Source: Methylotenera sp. UBA6020
GTDB lineage: Bacteria; Pseudomonadota; Gammaproteobacteria; Burkholderiales; Methylophilaceae
Length of the DNA: 25,394 nt
Direction: 5' to 3'
Assembly: GCA_002429455.1 (NCBI GenBank)
Contig: DIZU01000059.1
Span: 1 to 25,394, forward strand
Both the position numbers and the translations under genes were made by a program. Under the pieces are notes generated by a model. It was not told the origin of the DNA. It ran no database searches and worked only from the letters and a program-made list of their open reading frames with translations. Positions 7,948 through 15,990 of this stretch are shown here, one piece after another. How positions within the stretch are numbered: the first letter of the stretch is position 1; every line of letters begins with the position of its first letter.

Positions 7948-9063
7948 TTACTCAAAAAAATCTTTTGCTTTATCTAACCAGCCTTTACTTTTAGGACTAT
8001 GTTTGCCAGAGTCGGCTTGTGTACTTTCGTCAAATTCACGTAAAAGTTCTTTTTGGCGGCTAGTGAGTTTGATTGGTGTTTCTACCACTACATGTACCAT
8101 TAAATCGCCATGTTCCGATGAGCGTAGCGGTTTAATGCCTTTGCCGCGCAACCTGAATACGCCGCCAGTTTGAGTTTCGGCAGGTATTTTCATTTTGGCA
8201 GAACCGCCTAGTGTCGGCACTTCAATTTCACCGCCAAGTGCCGCAGTGCTGAAGCTGATAGGCATTTCACAATGTAAATTACCGCCTTCACGCTGAAAAA
8301 TTTGATGTTCTTTAAGGTGTACTACTACATACAAATCACCTGTTGGTCCGCCATTTACGCCAGCTTCGCCTTCACCACTCAAACGAATACGGTCGCCTTC
8401 ATCAACGCCTGCAGGGATCTTGACTGATAAGGTTTTATTTTGTTTAACGCGGCCAGCACCACTACAAGTGGGGCATGGGTCTTTTACCATTTTGCCGCCA
8501 CCATGACATTTAGGACAGGTTTGCTGTACCGAAAAAAAGCCTTGCTGCATGCGCACTTGGCCGTGACCGGCGCAAGTGGTGCAGGTAGTAGGTTGCGTGC
8601 CAGGACGAGCGCCAGAGCCTTTACAGGTCTCGCATGTGGCTTGCACAGGAATGCGGATTTTAGTTTCAGTGCCTTTCGCTGCGTCTTCTAGCGAGATTTC
8701 CATGTTGTAGCGTAAATCTGCGCCACGATAAACATTGCTGCGTTGACCGCGCGCACCGCCACCAAAAATATCACCAAAAATATCGCCAAATGCATCACCA
8801 AAGCCTGCACCACCAAAACCGCCAGCGCCTGCACCTTGCTCCACTCCAGCGTGACCATATTGATCATAAGCAGCGCGCTTTTGATCATCCGACAACATTT
8901 CATAGGCTTCTTTCGCCTCTTTGAACTGTTCTTCTGCTTTTGGATTGTCTGGATTGCGGTCAGGGTGATACTTCATCGCTAGTTTGCGATATGATTTTTT
9001 GATTTCTTCTTCTGTGGCGTTTTTATTAACGCCCAGTATTTCGTAATAATCTCTTTTGGCCAG
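7948..9063 (-). CDS. dnaJ: Chaperone DnaJ (Hsp40), no canonical start codon in frame
   Basis: DnaJ delivers unfolded proteins to DnaK and stimulates its ATPase in the cytoplasm. The frame encodes 371 residues: J domain with HPD at 33-35, a Gly/Phe-rich linker, four CxxCxGxG zinc repeats ([32 protein letters not shown], about 144-204) and the C-terminal substrate domains. The expected N terminus [16 protein letters not shown] is present, but its only possible in-frame initiator is CTG at 9061-9063, with TAA at 9070-9072 just upstream. The nearby ATG (9065-9067), six bases after GGA, opens a different frame that stops after 13 residues. Deleting one copy of the tandem TGGC at 9059-9066 would restore ATG GCC AAA AGA. 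Starting at the internal ATG 8976 would remove half the J domain and is unlikely. The gene follows dnaK, with a hairpin between. Confidence 0.9.
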   Translation of the reverse strand: MAKRDYYEILGVNKNATEEEIKKSYRKLAMKYHPDRNPDNPKAEEQFKEAKEAYEMLSDDQKRAAYDQYGHAGVEQGAGAGGFGGAGFGDAFGDIFGDIFGGGARGQRSNVYRGADLRYNMEISLEDAAKGTETKIRIPVQATCETCKGSGARPGTQPTTCTTCAGHGQVRMQQGFFSVQQTCPKCHGGGKMVKDPCPTCSGAGRVKQNKTLSVKIPAGVDEGDRIRLSGEGEAGVNGGPTGDLYVVVHLKEHQIFQREGGNLHCEMPISFSTAALGGEIEVPTLGGSAKMKIPAETQTGGVFRLRGKGIKPLRSSEHGDLMVHVVVETPIKLTSRQKELLREFDESTQADSGKHSPKSKGWLDKAKDFFE

Positions 9064-9108
9064 CCATTTTTAATCCAATTACTTGAGTGAAACATGTTGA
9101 GTTAGGCA

Positions 9109-9143
9109 AAGACAAAAGCCACGAAGGACGTGGCTCTTGTCTT
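9109..9143 (-). terminator. Strong hairpin between dnaK and dnaJ
   Basis: Arms 9109-9123 and 9129-9143 pair over 14 of 15 positions with loop AAGGA; the only mismatch is A9116 with C9136. On the transcribed strand the 3' arm ends in GGCTTTTGTCTTTG, giving a short U-rich tract. It probably terminates or attenuates transcription after dnaK, so that dnaJ is made at lower level, or it protects the dnaK mRNA 3' end. Confidence 0.75.
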
Positions 9144-9169
9144 GTTGCATTAAACGCTAACGTTCAACA

Positions 9170-11101
9170 TTAGTCTTTTTTAACTTCTTCAAACTCTGCA
9201 TCCACTACTTCAGCATCCACAGTTTTCTCACCTTGCGATTGAGCACCACCAGCGTTTGCACTTTCAGTGTTTTGCTGCGCTTGTTGTTCAGCATAGACTT
9301 TTTCACCTAGCTTTTGTGAAGCTTCCATCAAGGCATTGGTTTTGGCTTCAATGGTATCTTTGTCATCCGCTTTCATCGCTTCTTCAACGTCTTTAAGCGC
9401 AGTTTCAATCGCTTCTTTTTCAGCAGCATCTAATTTATCGCCATGTTCAGTCATTGATTTTTTCACTGAGTGCACCATGCCATCTGCCGCATTGCGTGCA
9501 TCTACAAGTTCGCGTAACTTGCGATCTTCATCGGCGTATTTGATAGCGTCTTCTTCCATCTGTTGGATTTCAGCTTCAGATAAACCACTATTTGCCTTGA
9601 CGGTGATTTTGTTTTCTTTGCCAGTGGCTTTGTCTTTGGCTGATACATGCAAAATACCGTTGGCATCAATATCAAAGGTTACTTCAATTTGCGGCATGCC
9701 ACGTGGTGCTGGTGGAATATCGCTTAAGTTGAATTGACCCAAGCTCTTATTCGCAGATGCCATTTCACGTTCACCTTGCAGCACTTGAATAGTCACGGCA
9801 TTTTGGTTGTCGTCAGCGGTTGAAAACACTTGTGATGCCTTGGTAGGAATCGTGGTATTTTTCTTGATGAGTTTAGTCATCACGCCGCCAAGTGTTTCAA
9901 TACCAAGTGATAATGGTGTCACATCAAGTAACAACACATCTTTCACGTCGCCTTGTAGTACGCCACCTTGAATCGCCGCGCCTACAGCCACGGCTTCATC
10001 TGGGTTTACATCTTTACGTGGTTCTTTACCAAAGATTTCTTTTACTTTTTCTTGCACTTTTGGCATGCGGCTTTGACCGCCAACCAAAATCACGTCAGTA
10101 ATGTCATCAATAGAAACGCCAGCATCTTTAATCGCAATACGACAAGGTGCAATGGTGCGCTCGATTAAATCATCGACCAGCGACTCTAATTTTGCACGCG
10201 TGATTTTTACTACCAAGTGTTTTGGGCCAGTCGCATCGGCGGTGATGTATGGCAAGTTCACTTCAGTTTGTTGTGCGCCGGATAGCTCGATTTTAGCTTT
10301 TTCAGCGGCTTCTTTTAAGCGTTGTTTCGCCAATAAATCGTTACGTAAATCCAGGCCATTTTCTTTTTTGAACTCATCAGCCAAAAAGTCGATCAGGCGG
10401 TTATCAAAGTCTTCGCCGCCTAAGAAAGTATCGCCGTTGGTTGAAAGCACTTCAAACTGGTGTTCGCCATCAATGTTAGAAATTTCAATGATAGATACAT
10501 CGAATGTACCGCCACCTAAGTCGTACACGGCAATTTTACGATCGCCTTCTTGTTTGTCTAAACCAAATGCCAGCGCAGCTGCAGTAGGCTCGTTGATGAT
10601 ACGTTTTACTTCCAAACCGGCGATACGGCCAGCATCTTTAGTCGCTTGGCGTTGACTATCGTTAAAGTAAGCCGGTACTGTAATCACGGCCTCTGTTACT
10701 TCTTCACCCAAATAATCTTCAGCGGTTTTTTTCATCTTACGTAAAACTTCTGCTGAAATTTGTGGCGGCGCCATTTTTACGCCACGCACTTCTACCCAGG
10801 CATCGCCGTTATCAGCTTTAGCAATGGTGTAGGGCATCAAGCCAATATCTTTTTGTACTTCTTTTTCTTCGAATCTACGGCCAATTAAACGTTTCACTGC
10901 ATATAGTGTATTTTTTGGATTAGTCACTGCTTGGCGCTTAGCCGGTGCACCTGCCAAAATTTCGCCATCTTCTTGATAGGCGATGATAGAAGGCGTAGTG
11001 CGTGTGCCTTCAGAATTTTCAATCACGCGTGGTTTGCCGCCTTCCATCACAGCGACGCAAGAGTTTGTAGTGCCTAAGTCAATCCCAATAATTTTTCCCA
11101 T
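9170..11101 (-). CDS. dnaK: Chaperone DnaK (Hsp70)
   Basis: DnaK is the ATP-driven Hsp70 that binds hydrophobic segments of unfolded proteins, working with DnaJ and the nucleotide exchange factor GrpE. The 643-residue product has the nucleotide-binding domain ([14 protein letters not shown] start, here [16 protein letters not shown]; then [13 protein letters not shown] and [11 protein letters not shown]), the linker [13 protein letters not shown], the substrate-binding domain and a C-terminal tail ending EFEEVKKD. The start is ATG at 11099-11101, with AAGGA seven bases upstream; an in-frame ATG further up (11143) would add 14 residues unlike the family. Co-transcription with grpE from the sigma-32 promoter at 11918-11946 is likely. 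Confidence 0.98.
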   Translation of the reverse strand: MGKIIGIDLGTTNSCVAVMEGGKPRVIENSEGTRTTPSIIAYQEDGEILAGAPAKRQAVTNPKNTLYAVKRLIGRRFEEKEVQKDIGLMPYTIAKADNGDAWVEVRGVKMAPPQISAEVLRKMKKTAEDYLGEEVTEAVITVPAYFNDSQRQATKDAGRIAGLEVKRIINEPTAAALAFGLDKQEGDRKIAVYDLGGGTFDVSIIEISNIDGEHQFEVLSTNGDTFLGGEDFDNRLIDFLADEFKKENGLDLRNDLLAKQRLKEAAEKAKIELSGAQQTEVNLPYITADATGPKHLVVKITRAKLESLVDDLIERTIAPCRIAIKDAGVSIDDITDVILVGGQSRMPKVQEKVKEIFGKEPRKDVNPDEAVAVGAAIQGGVLQGDVKDVLLLDVTPLSLGIETLGGVMTKLIKKNTTIPTKASQVFSTADDNQNAVTIQVLQGEREMASANKSLGQFNLSDIPPAPRGMPQIEVTFDIDANGILHVSAKDKATGKENKITVKANSGLSEAEIQQMEEDAIKYADEDRKLRELVDARNAADGMVHSVKKSMTEHGDKLDAAEKEAIETALKDVEEAMKADDKDTIEAKTNALMEASQKLGEKVYAEQQAQQNTESANAGGAQSQGEKTVDAEVVDAEFEEVKKD

Positions 11102-11127
11102 GGTGCATTCCTTTTTAATGTCTAATT

Positions 11128-11187
11128 GGCCACAGATGAGCACAGATAAATACTTCTAAGTTTTATTGTGATCTGTATGTCAGTGGC
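11128..11187 (-). repeat. Imperfect inverted repeat in the grpE-dnaK gap
   Basis: GGCCACAGATGAGCACAGAT (11128-11147) and ATCTGTATGTCAGTGGC (11171-11187) form an imperfect palindrome about 60 bases long. The repeated CACAGAT unit resembles a dispersed intergenic repeat I have seen in other environmental genomes. It lies about 30 bases before dnaK on the transcript and could fold in the leader. The remainder of the 194-base gap is A/T-rich, with no gene. Confidence 0.45.
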
Positions 11188-11295
11188 GATTTTTAAATCC
11201 GTATTGTTACAATGGTGATTGTTTATTTTATTTCAAGTGATTCAATTTAATCCTCAAGGCTTAAGCTATATGGATTAGCATTTAGCCGCGGTTAC

Positions 11296-11856
11296 CTATT
11301 TTGCTTTTGCCACCATGACCAACGCTGGACGTAATACGCGCTCGTTAAGGGTGTAGCCTTTTTGCAAGACGGTCAGGACGGTGTTCGGTTCTTGGTCGCT
11401 TTCAAGCATGCTGATTGCTTGGTGTTTGTTAGGGTCAAATTTTTCACCTGCTGGATTCACTTCAGCGATATTGAATTTATCAAATACAGCGCCTAGTTGC
11501 TTGGCTGTAATTTGAACGCCATCTTTGTAACTCTGCACATCGGCCGCTTCAATTAATAAAGCGGCGTCTAAACTATCTTTTACTGCTAATAACTCGTTTG
11601 AGAATTTCTCTAACGCAAACTTACGTGCCTTTTCAATATCATCCATTGCGCGACGGCGGATATTTTCACCTTCTGCCTTCACGTATAAAACGGCGGCTTG
11701 TGTTTCAGCGAGTTGTTTTTCCAATTCGCTAATGCGGTCGGCTTCAGTATGTTTTTCTATTGATTCAGCAGCACCCTCTTGCGGTAAATCCGCTTCAATT
11801 TGGTCTGCATCATTTTCTGGATTTTTATTTTCTGTATTGTGATGTTTTTTGTGCAT
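11296..11856 (-). CDS. grpE: Nucleotide exchange factor GrpE
   Basis: GrpE releases ADP from DnaK as a cytoplasmic dimer. The 186-residue protein has a charged, disordered N terminus, a long helix with [25 protein letters not shown] (about 46-70, split here by the usual coiled-coil pattern), and the C-terminal beta domain with [14 protein letters not shown] and [21 protein letters not shown], which are GrpE hallmarks. The ATG at 11854-11856 has GGGGA seven bases upstream. It is first in the grpE-dnaK-dnaJ order; hrcA, often upstream of grpE, is absent, and a sigma-32 promoter stands in its place. Confidence 0.96.
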   Translation of the reverse strand: MHKKHHNTENKNPENDADQIEADLPQEGAAESIEKHTEADRISELEKQLAETQAAVLYVKAEGENIRRRAMDDIEKARKFALEKFSNELLAVKDSLDAALLIEAADVQSYKDGVQITAKQLGAVFDKFNIAEVNPAGEKFDPNKHQAISMLESDQEPNTVLTVLQKGYTLNERVLRPALVMVAKAK

Positions 11857-11917
11857 AATTTCCCCACTAGACTTGCTAGATTAAATGACCTTGTCAGATT
11901 GAATAACAATGTTCAGA

Positions 11918-11946
11918 AAATGGGGATGTCTTAGTTGATTTCAACC
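11918..11946 (-). promoter_or_regulatory. Sigma-32 heat-shock promoter for grpE-dnaK
   Basis: On the minus strand GGTTGAAA (11939-11946) is followed, after a 13-base spacer, by CCCCATTT (11918-11925). This is close to the sigma-32 consensus CTTGAAA - 13 to 17 - CCCCATNT. It lies in the 107-base gap between the waaC stop and the grpE start, about 60 bases before the grpE ATG, so it would drive the chaperone genes independently of waaC. No CIRCE element is visible. Confidence 0.85.
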
Positions 11947-11963
11947 CCAAATAAATAAAATTA

Positions 11964-12947
11964 TTATGGTTTGCGTGGCAGCATTATAAATGCTTGAAAA
12001 ACTTCAGCAACAGATGGAGGTTTCTGAATATTACCTAAGTTGACTGCGGGTGCATATGCGCCCGCGCTGACGCCAGTGAGTTCAGGGTTGGTATCTGTGT
12101 AAATTGCAATGGTTGGGATATTAAGTGCAGCAGCAAGATGCGATAGCCCTGTATCTACGCCAATCGCAGTTTGCGCTTTGCTAATGACTGAAGCTAATTG
12201 GGCAATCGATAATTTAGGTAATACCGTTGCATTTTTCAGTGCATTTGCAATGTCTTGGGCGCGTTGTAATTCGGCTGCACTTGCCCATGGCAAGATCAAA
12301 TTAAGCTGTTGTTCAGCCAACTTTTGTCCCAAGTTAATCCAGTGTGCAGTCGGCCACAATTTACTGTCACGGCTAGTGCCATGTAAGCCGACAATATATG
12401 GCGCATTAAGATAAGGTGCATCAAATGACAAATCTAGCTGAGTTGAAGGTCTTATGCCGTAATCAGGCAAGGTGCTGGGTGTTGGATAATGAAAAGCTTT
12501 TGCTGCCAGAGCACGGTTTAACGCCACTGCCTGCTGCGAGCGCGACACCTGATGGGTGGTATCATAAAAAAAACTAGCGAGCGGCTCACGAGCAGAGTTT
12601 TTATCAAAACCATGTTTATTCCCATGGGTAAAACAGGTCAGCAGTGCGCTTTTAAGCAAACTTTGCGTATCTAGAACAATGTCGTAGTGTTGCTGCGCTA
12701 GTTGTCGTTTGACCTTGCCAATCTCTTGCCAAGTTTTTCTATTAAATAGCGCATTGCGCCAGCGGCGCAATGCAACGGGAATGACTTGATTCACCGCAGG
12801 ATGTAATTTTGGAATATCAGCAAAGCTGGCTTCTACTAACCAATCAATCTCTATATCAGGATAGTGCGCACGAATGTCCGCAATAATGGGTAGATTATGG
12901 ATGACATCGCCCAAAGACGATGTTTTAACGATAAGCAATTTCAGCAT
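11964..12947 (-). CDS. waaC: LPS heptosyltransferase I (WaaC)
   Basis: WaaC adds the first L-glycero-D-manno-heptose to Kdo2-lipid A from ADP-heptose on the cytoplasmic face of the inner membrane. The 327-residue GT9 protein starts MLKLLIVKTSSLGDVIHNLP, nearly the same as the E. coli enzyme, and also has IDWLVEASFADIPKLH, VIPVALRRWR, SAREPLASFFYD and the C-terminal donor-site VDTGLSHLAAAL. The start is ATG 12945-12947; an upstream in-frame ATG would add 34 residues unlike the family. It is divergent from waaG, with 51 bases between the starts, which must hold both promoters. The grpE operon follows downstream on the same strand. Confidence 0.95.
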   Translation of the reverse strand: MLKLLIVKTSSLGDVIHNLPIIADIRAHYPDIEIDWLVEASFADIPKLHPAVNQVIPVALRRWRNALFNRKTWQEIGKVKRQLAQQHYDIVLDTQSLLKSALLTCFTHGNKHGFDKNSAREPLASFFYDTTHQVSRSQQAVALNRALAAKAFHYPTPSTLPDYGIRPSTQLDLSFDAPYLNAPYIVGLHGTSRDSKLWPTAHWINLGQKLAEQQLNLILPWASAAELQRAQDIANALKNATVLPKLSIAQLASVISKAQTAIGVDTGLSHLAAALNIPTIAIYTDTNPELTGVSAGAYAPAVNLGNIQKPPSVAEVFQAFIMLPRKP

Positions 12948-12998
12948 AGCCGCGATTTTCGCATACAATTTAGTTTTTAATGATTGAAGTGTGTAATT

Positions 12999-14144
12999 TT
13001 GAAGTTTGTCTTTTTGATTTTTAAGTACTTTCCTTATGGCGGAGTGCAATGTGACATGCTGCGCATAGCCGAGGATTGTGCAAAGTTAGGGCATACCGTC
13101 ACAATTTACACGGGGCAATGGCGTGGTGATCTCCCCCAAGGCAATATTGATGTACAAATATTACCGAGCAAAGGTTGGTTGAATCATCAGCGCCATCAAT
13201 CATTAATTGATGGCATGCAGGCTGCTATTAAGACGCAGAAGGTTGATTTGATTGTAGGCTTTAATCGCATGGCGGGTTTAGATGCCTATTACGCGGCGGA
13301 CCCTTGTTTTATTGCACGGGCCTATGAGGAAAAGAACTGGTTTTATCGCCTAAGTGGCCGTTTTCGCTTCTTTAGGGATTGTGAAAAAGCCGTGTTTGCC
13401 AAACAAGTCGCTTGCGACATCTTGTTGTTAACGCAGCGGGATAAAGTGGTATTTCAGCAATGGTATCAAACGCCAGATGCACGCCTTCATGTATTGCCGC
13501 CCAATATTCCCGTGGATAAATTTAGCGGAAAGGACCAGGCAGTCTGCCGCGCTTATGTAAGAAAGCAGTTTGGATTGCCTGAGCACGCAAATGTTGTTTT
13601 GACCGTAGGCTCTGCCTACTTAAGAAAAGGCGTCGATCGGGCTGTTATTACGCTGGCAAACTTGCCAGACGCAGTTAAAAATAATACCTGGCTAGTGGCT
13701 GTGGGTGAACATGAATCTAGCAATACTTTTATACAAGACGCAAAAAAACTAGGCATTGCTGAACATTGTATTCTCGCAGGGGGCAGATCAGACGTCGCTG
13801 ACCTGATGTTGGGAGCAGATGTTCTGGCACATCCTGCACGTTCTGAACTGGCCGGTTTAGTCATAGTCGAAGCGATGACGGCAGGCTTGCCTGTGCTGGT
13901 GACGGAGACTTGCGGCTATGCTTACCATGTGGCAAAAGCGAATGCAGGAATCGTCATTGACACGCCTTTTGACCAGGCCAAATTTAATCAGGCTTTTTTG
14001 ACAATGCTAGAGTCTTCTGAGAGGCCCATTTGGGCTAAAAATGGGTTTGAATATACACAAAAATTAATGAGCGAGAATAAAGGCAATGCTGAAGCAAATA
14101 TTTTAATAGAACTTGCAACACGTAAAAAGCCACAGGCGAATTAA
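12999..14144 (+). CDS. waaG: LPS core glucosyltransferase WaaG
   Basis: WaaG is a GT4 enzyme that transfers the first hexose from a UDP-sugar to heptose II of the inner core. The 381 residues begin KFVFLIFKYFPYGGVQ (E. coli: LYKYFPFGGLQRD), followed by DLIVGFNRMAGLDAYYAADPC and, in the C-terminal domain, GSAYLRKGVDRA and HPARSELAGLVIVEAMTAGLP, containing the Ex7E motif. The start is TTG at 12999, giving the family N terminus; GAAG at 12986-12989 is nine bases upstream. Another in-frame TTG at 12984 is possible. SD AAAGGA for the next gene overlaps the waaG stop, so waaG and waaP are one transcription unit. Confidence 0.93.
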   Translation: MKFVFLIFKYFPYGGVQCDMLRIAEDCAKLGHTVTIYTGQWRGDLPQGNIDVQILPSKGWLNHQRHQSLIDGMQAAIKTQKVDLIVGFNRMAGLDAYYAADPCFIARAYEEKNWFYRLSGRFRFFRDCEKAVFAKQVACDILLLTQRDKVVFQQWYQTPDARLHVLPPNIPVDKFSGKDQAVCRAYVRKQFGLPEHANVVLTVGSAYLRKGVDRAVITLANLPDAVKNNTWLVAVGEHESSNTFIQDAKKLGIAEHCILAGGRSDVADLMLGADVLAHPARSELAGLVIVEAMTAGLPVLVTETCGYAYHVAKANAGIVIDTPFDQAKFNQAFLTMLESSERPIWAKNGFEYTQKLMSENKGNAEANILIELATRKKPQAN

Positions 14145-14159
14145 AGGATAAGTCCGGGT

Positions 14160-14997
14160 ATGAATCAATGCACTGAGACCATAGAGATATCCGACGATAT
14201 TGCTCAATATCTGGATAAGCACGACCCGTTCCAGCATGCCATGGGCATGCAAGGTAAAGTATTTCGAGATGTTCCTGGACGTAAAACAATTCAAGTGCGA
14301 TTAGGCGCAAACAGCTACTTTATCAAGCAGCACTTTGGTGTGGGATGGGGCGAGATTTTTAAGAATTTGTTGAGCTTAAAGTTGCCGATTTTAAGCGCAA
14401 TGACGGAAGTAAACGCAATACATAAGTTAGTCGAGTTGGGTATAGCCACCACGCCGTTAGTGAGTTATGGCGTAAAAGGCTGCAATCCGGCCAAGTTGCA
14501 ATCCTTCATAATCACCAAAGATTTAGGCAATATCGTCTCGCTGGAAGATTTATGCGTCAATTGGAAAGCCAGCCCACCAAGTGAGAAGTTTAAGCGGCAA
14601 TTGATCGTTGCCGTCGCAACAATTGCGCGTAAGTTGCATGAAAATGGCATCAATCCACCGTGATTTTTATATTTGCCATTTGTGCTTAGACGCTAACTTG
14701 CTCGCGCAGAATCAAATCAAACTATATTTGATTGATTTGCATCGCGTGCTGATACATAAAAAAATGTCCGTGAACGACAATATGAAAGATATTGCTGCTT
14801 TGTATTTTTCAAGCATGGATATTGGGCTGACAGCACGCGACATCTTGCGTTTTAAAAAGCACTATTTGCGTGAGGCTGAACGACCAGGCAATGATTTTTG
14901 GCTAAATGTGGAAAACAGAGCCAATAAACTTTATGCTAAATTTCACAGTGATAAATTTCAACAAAGATTATCCGTTGAAAAGTCAGCAATACGTTAA
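14160..14997 (+). pseudogene. waaP: LPS core heptose kinase WaaP, frameshifted at the catalytic motif
   Basis: WaaP (RfaP) phosphorylates heptose I of the inner core with ATP. The first frame (14160-14663) matches its N lobe (SYFIKQHFG with the ATP-site Lys, KNLLSLKLPILSA, SFIITKDLG, SLEDLCVNW) up to ARKLHENGIN, then reads PP-stop. The next frame continues exactly where WaaP should: HRDFYICHLCLD, LIDLHRVLI, and DIAALYFSSMDIGLTARDILRF, ending at TAA 14995-14997. AATCCACCGTGAT would give N-H-R-D with one C fewer, so a single extra C at 14655-14656 breaks the gene at the HRD motif whose Asp is needed for kinase activity in E. coli. Undisturbed, it would be about 278 residues, the normal size. 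All downstream motifs are intact, so the break is recent or is a sequence error. Confidence 0.88.
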
Positions 14998-15899
14998 TCA
15001 GACTGAGCGTTACTTGCAGCCTTGTCTTTATGCATGGCGTGTCTTCTTATTTTGTAACGCGGATAACGCCATAAGTATTGCAATGGTTGTTGCATGACTT
15101 GTTGCTCAATGGCCTTATTCAACAAGGCTGGCGTAGCAATTGCACCATCGGCTAATTGTGTCAGATGAATATCAAACCCCTCGCCGTTTGCAAGTCGCTC
15201 ACCAAAGGCCATAATCACCGTTGCGCCAGTTTTATTTGCCAATTTACTGGCTAAAGTCATGGTGTAAGCTGTTTTGCCAAAAAATGGTGCCCACTCACCC
15301 TCGCCAGATGCGGGAATTTGGTCTGGCAACATTCCAACGGCTTCGCCACGTTTTAATGCATGTATTAACATGCGCACGCCTTGCAAATTAGCTGGAGCAA
15401 GTTTTACATTGTTACGTGTTCTTCCAGCTTGAATAAAAGGCATTAACCATTGTATTTTTGGTGGACGATACAACACGGTAATAGGGTGTTTGGCACCATA
15501 AAAGATAGAGGTGATTTCAAAGCAACCTAAATGTGGCGTTAAAAATAATAGGCCTTTATTTTTTGCGATTGCTTCATCAACTAAATGCCAGTTTTTACAT
15601 GATTTTACCCAGGATAAAATCTCTGACTCTTTTTTTTGCCATAGCGCCAAGCTTTCTACAATTGATTTTCCAGATTCTAGAATAGTAAGTTTAATTGCTT
15701 CGTTAAGGCTGGCATTGTCAGTAAAAAGCTGGCTTTGGATTAAATGATTACGGATTAATTGCTTGGATTTCGGCATCAATAAAAACATGATGTGTCCTAG
15801 CACTATGCCTAAGCGGTGAATTGTAGGTAACGAGAGAGCGGATAGTGGTTTTAACAAAAGTCTAAGCATGCTTAAAATCATAACATAGCCAACGACCAT
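14994..15899 (-). CDS. LpxL/HtrB-family lipid A acyltransferase
   Basis: This family moves a fatty acyl chain from acyl-ACP onto the lipid A precursor as a secondary acyl group, at the inner face of the cytoplasmic membrane. The product has an N-terminal hydrophobic helix (IVLGHIMFLLM), the catalytic HX4E motif HLGCFE at residues 123-128 (TPHLGCFEI), VLYRPPK, and the GMLPDQIPASGEGEWAPFFG segment typical of HtrB-like enzymes. The C terminus has QYLWRYPRYK. The start could be ATG 15899, 15881 or 15869; none has a clear ribosome-binding site, and family N termini would fit 15881 or 15869. It runs against waaP and the two stop codons overlap in TTAA (14994-14997). Which acyl chain it adds cannot be told. 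Confidence 0.88.
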   Translation of the reverse strand: MVVGYVMILSMLRLLLKPLSALSLPTIHRLGIVLGHIMFLLMPKSKQLIRNHLIQSQLFTDNASLNEAIKLTILESGKSIVESLALWQKKESEILSWVKSCKNWHLVDEAIAKNKGLLFLTPHLGCFEITSIFYGAKHPITVLYRPPKIQWLMPFIQAGRTRNNVKLAPANLQGVRMLIHALKRGEAVGMLPDQIPASGEGEWAPFFGKTAYTMTLASKLANKTGATVIMAFGERLANGEGFDIHLTQLADGAIATPALLNKAIEQQVMQQPLQYLWRYPRYKIRRHAMHKDKAASNAQSD

Positions 15900-15921
15900 T
15901 CACTTAGCCACGGCGATGGCC

Positions 15922-15950
15922 TTGACTGTTATAATTTAGGCGAATATTTT
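15922..15950 (+). promoter_or_regulatory. Sigma-70 promoter for the ArnT-like gene
   Basis: TTGACT (15922-15927) is followed by a 17-base spacer and TATTTT (15945-15950), in the 91-base gap between the divergent acyltransferase and the ArnT-like gene. The expected start of transcription is about 30 bases ahead of the TTG codon at 15991. The promoter would serve the ArnT-like, kinase and carbamoyltransferase genes. Confidence 0.6.
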
Positions 15951-15990
15951 TTAGTAAAAGTAATGTAGCGATAATGCCAAGGGGGTTTTT

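Noticed and set aside
7948..8976. dnaJ starting at the internal ATG (MKYHPDRN)
   Set aside because: It would remove helices I and II of the J domain, while the upstream 29 codons encode the perfect family N terminus in the same frame.
10101..10655. A 184-codon open frame on the plus strand opposite dnaK
   Set aside because: It is antisense to the most conserved part of dnaK, has no ribosome-binding site and its composition is what the reverse complement of dnaK predicts.
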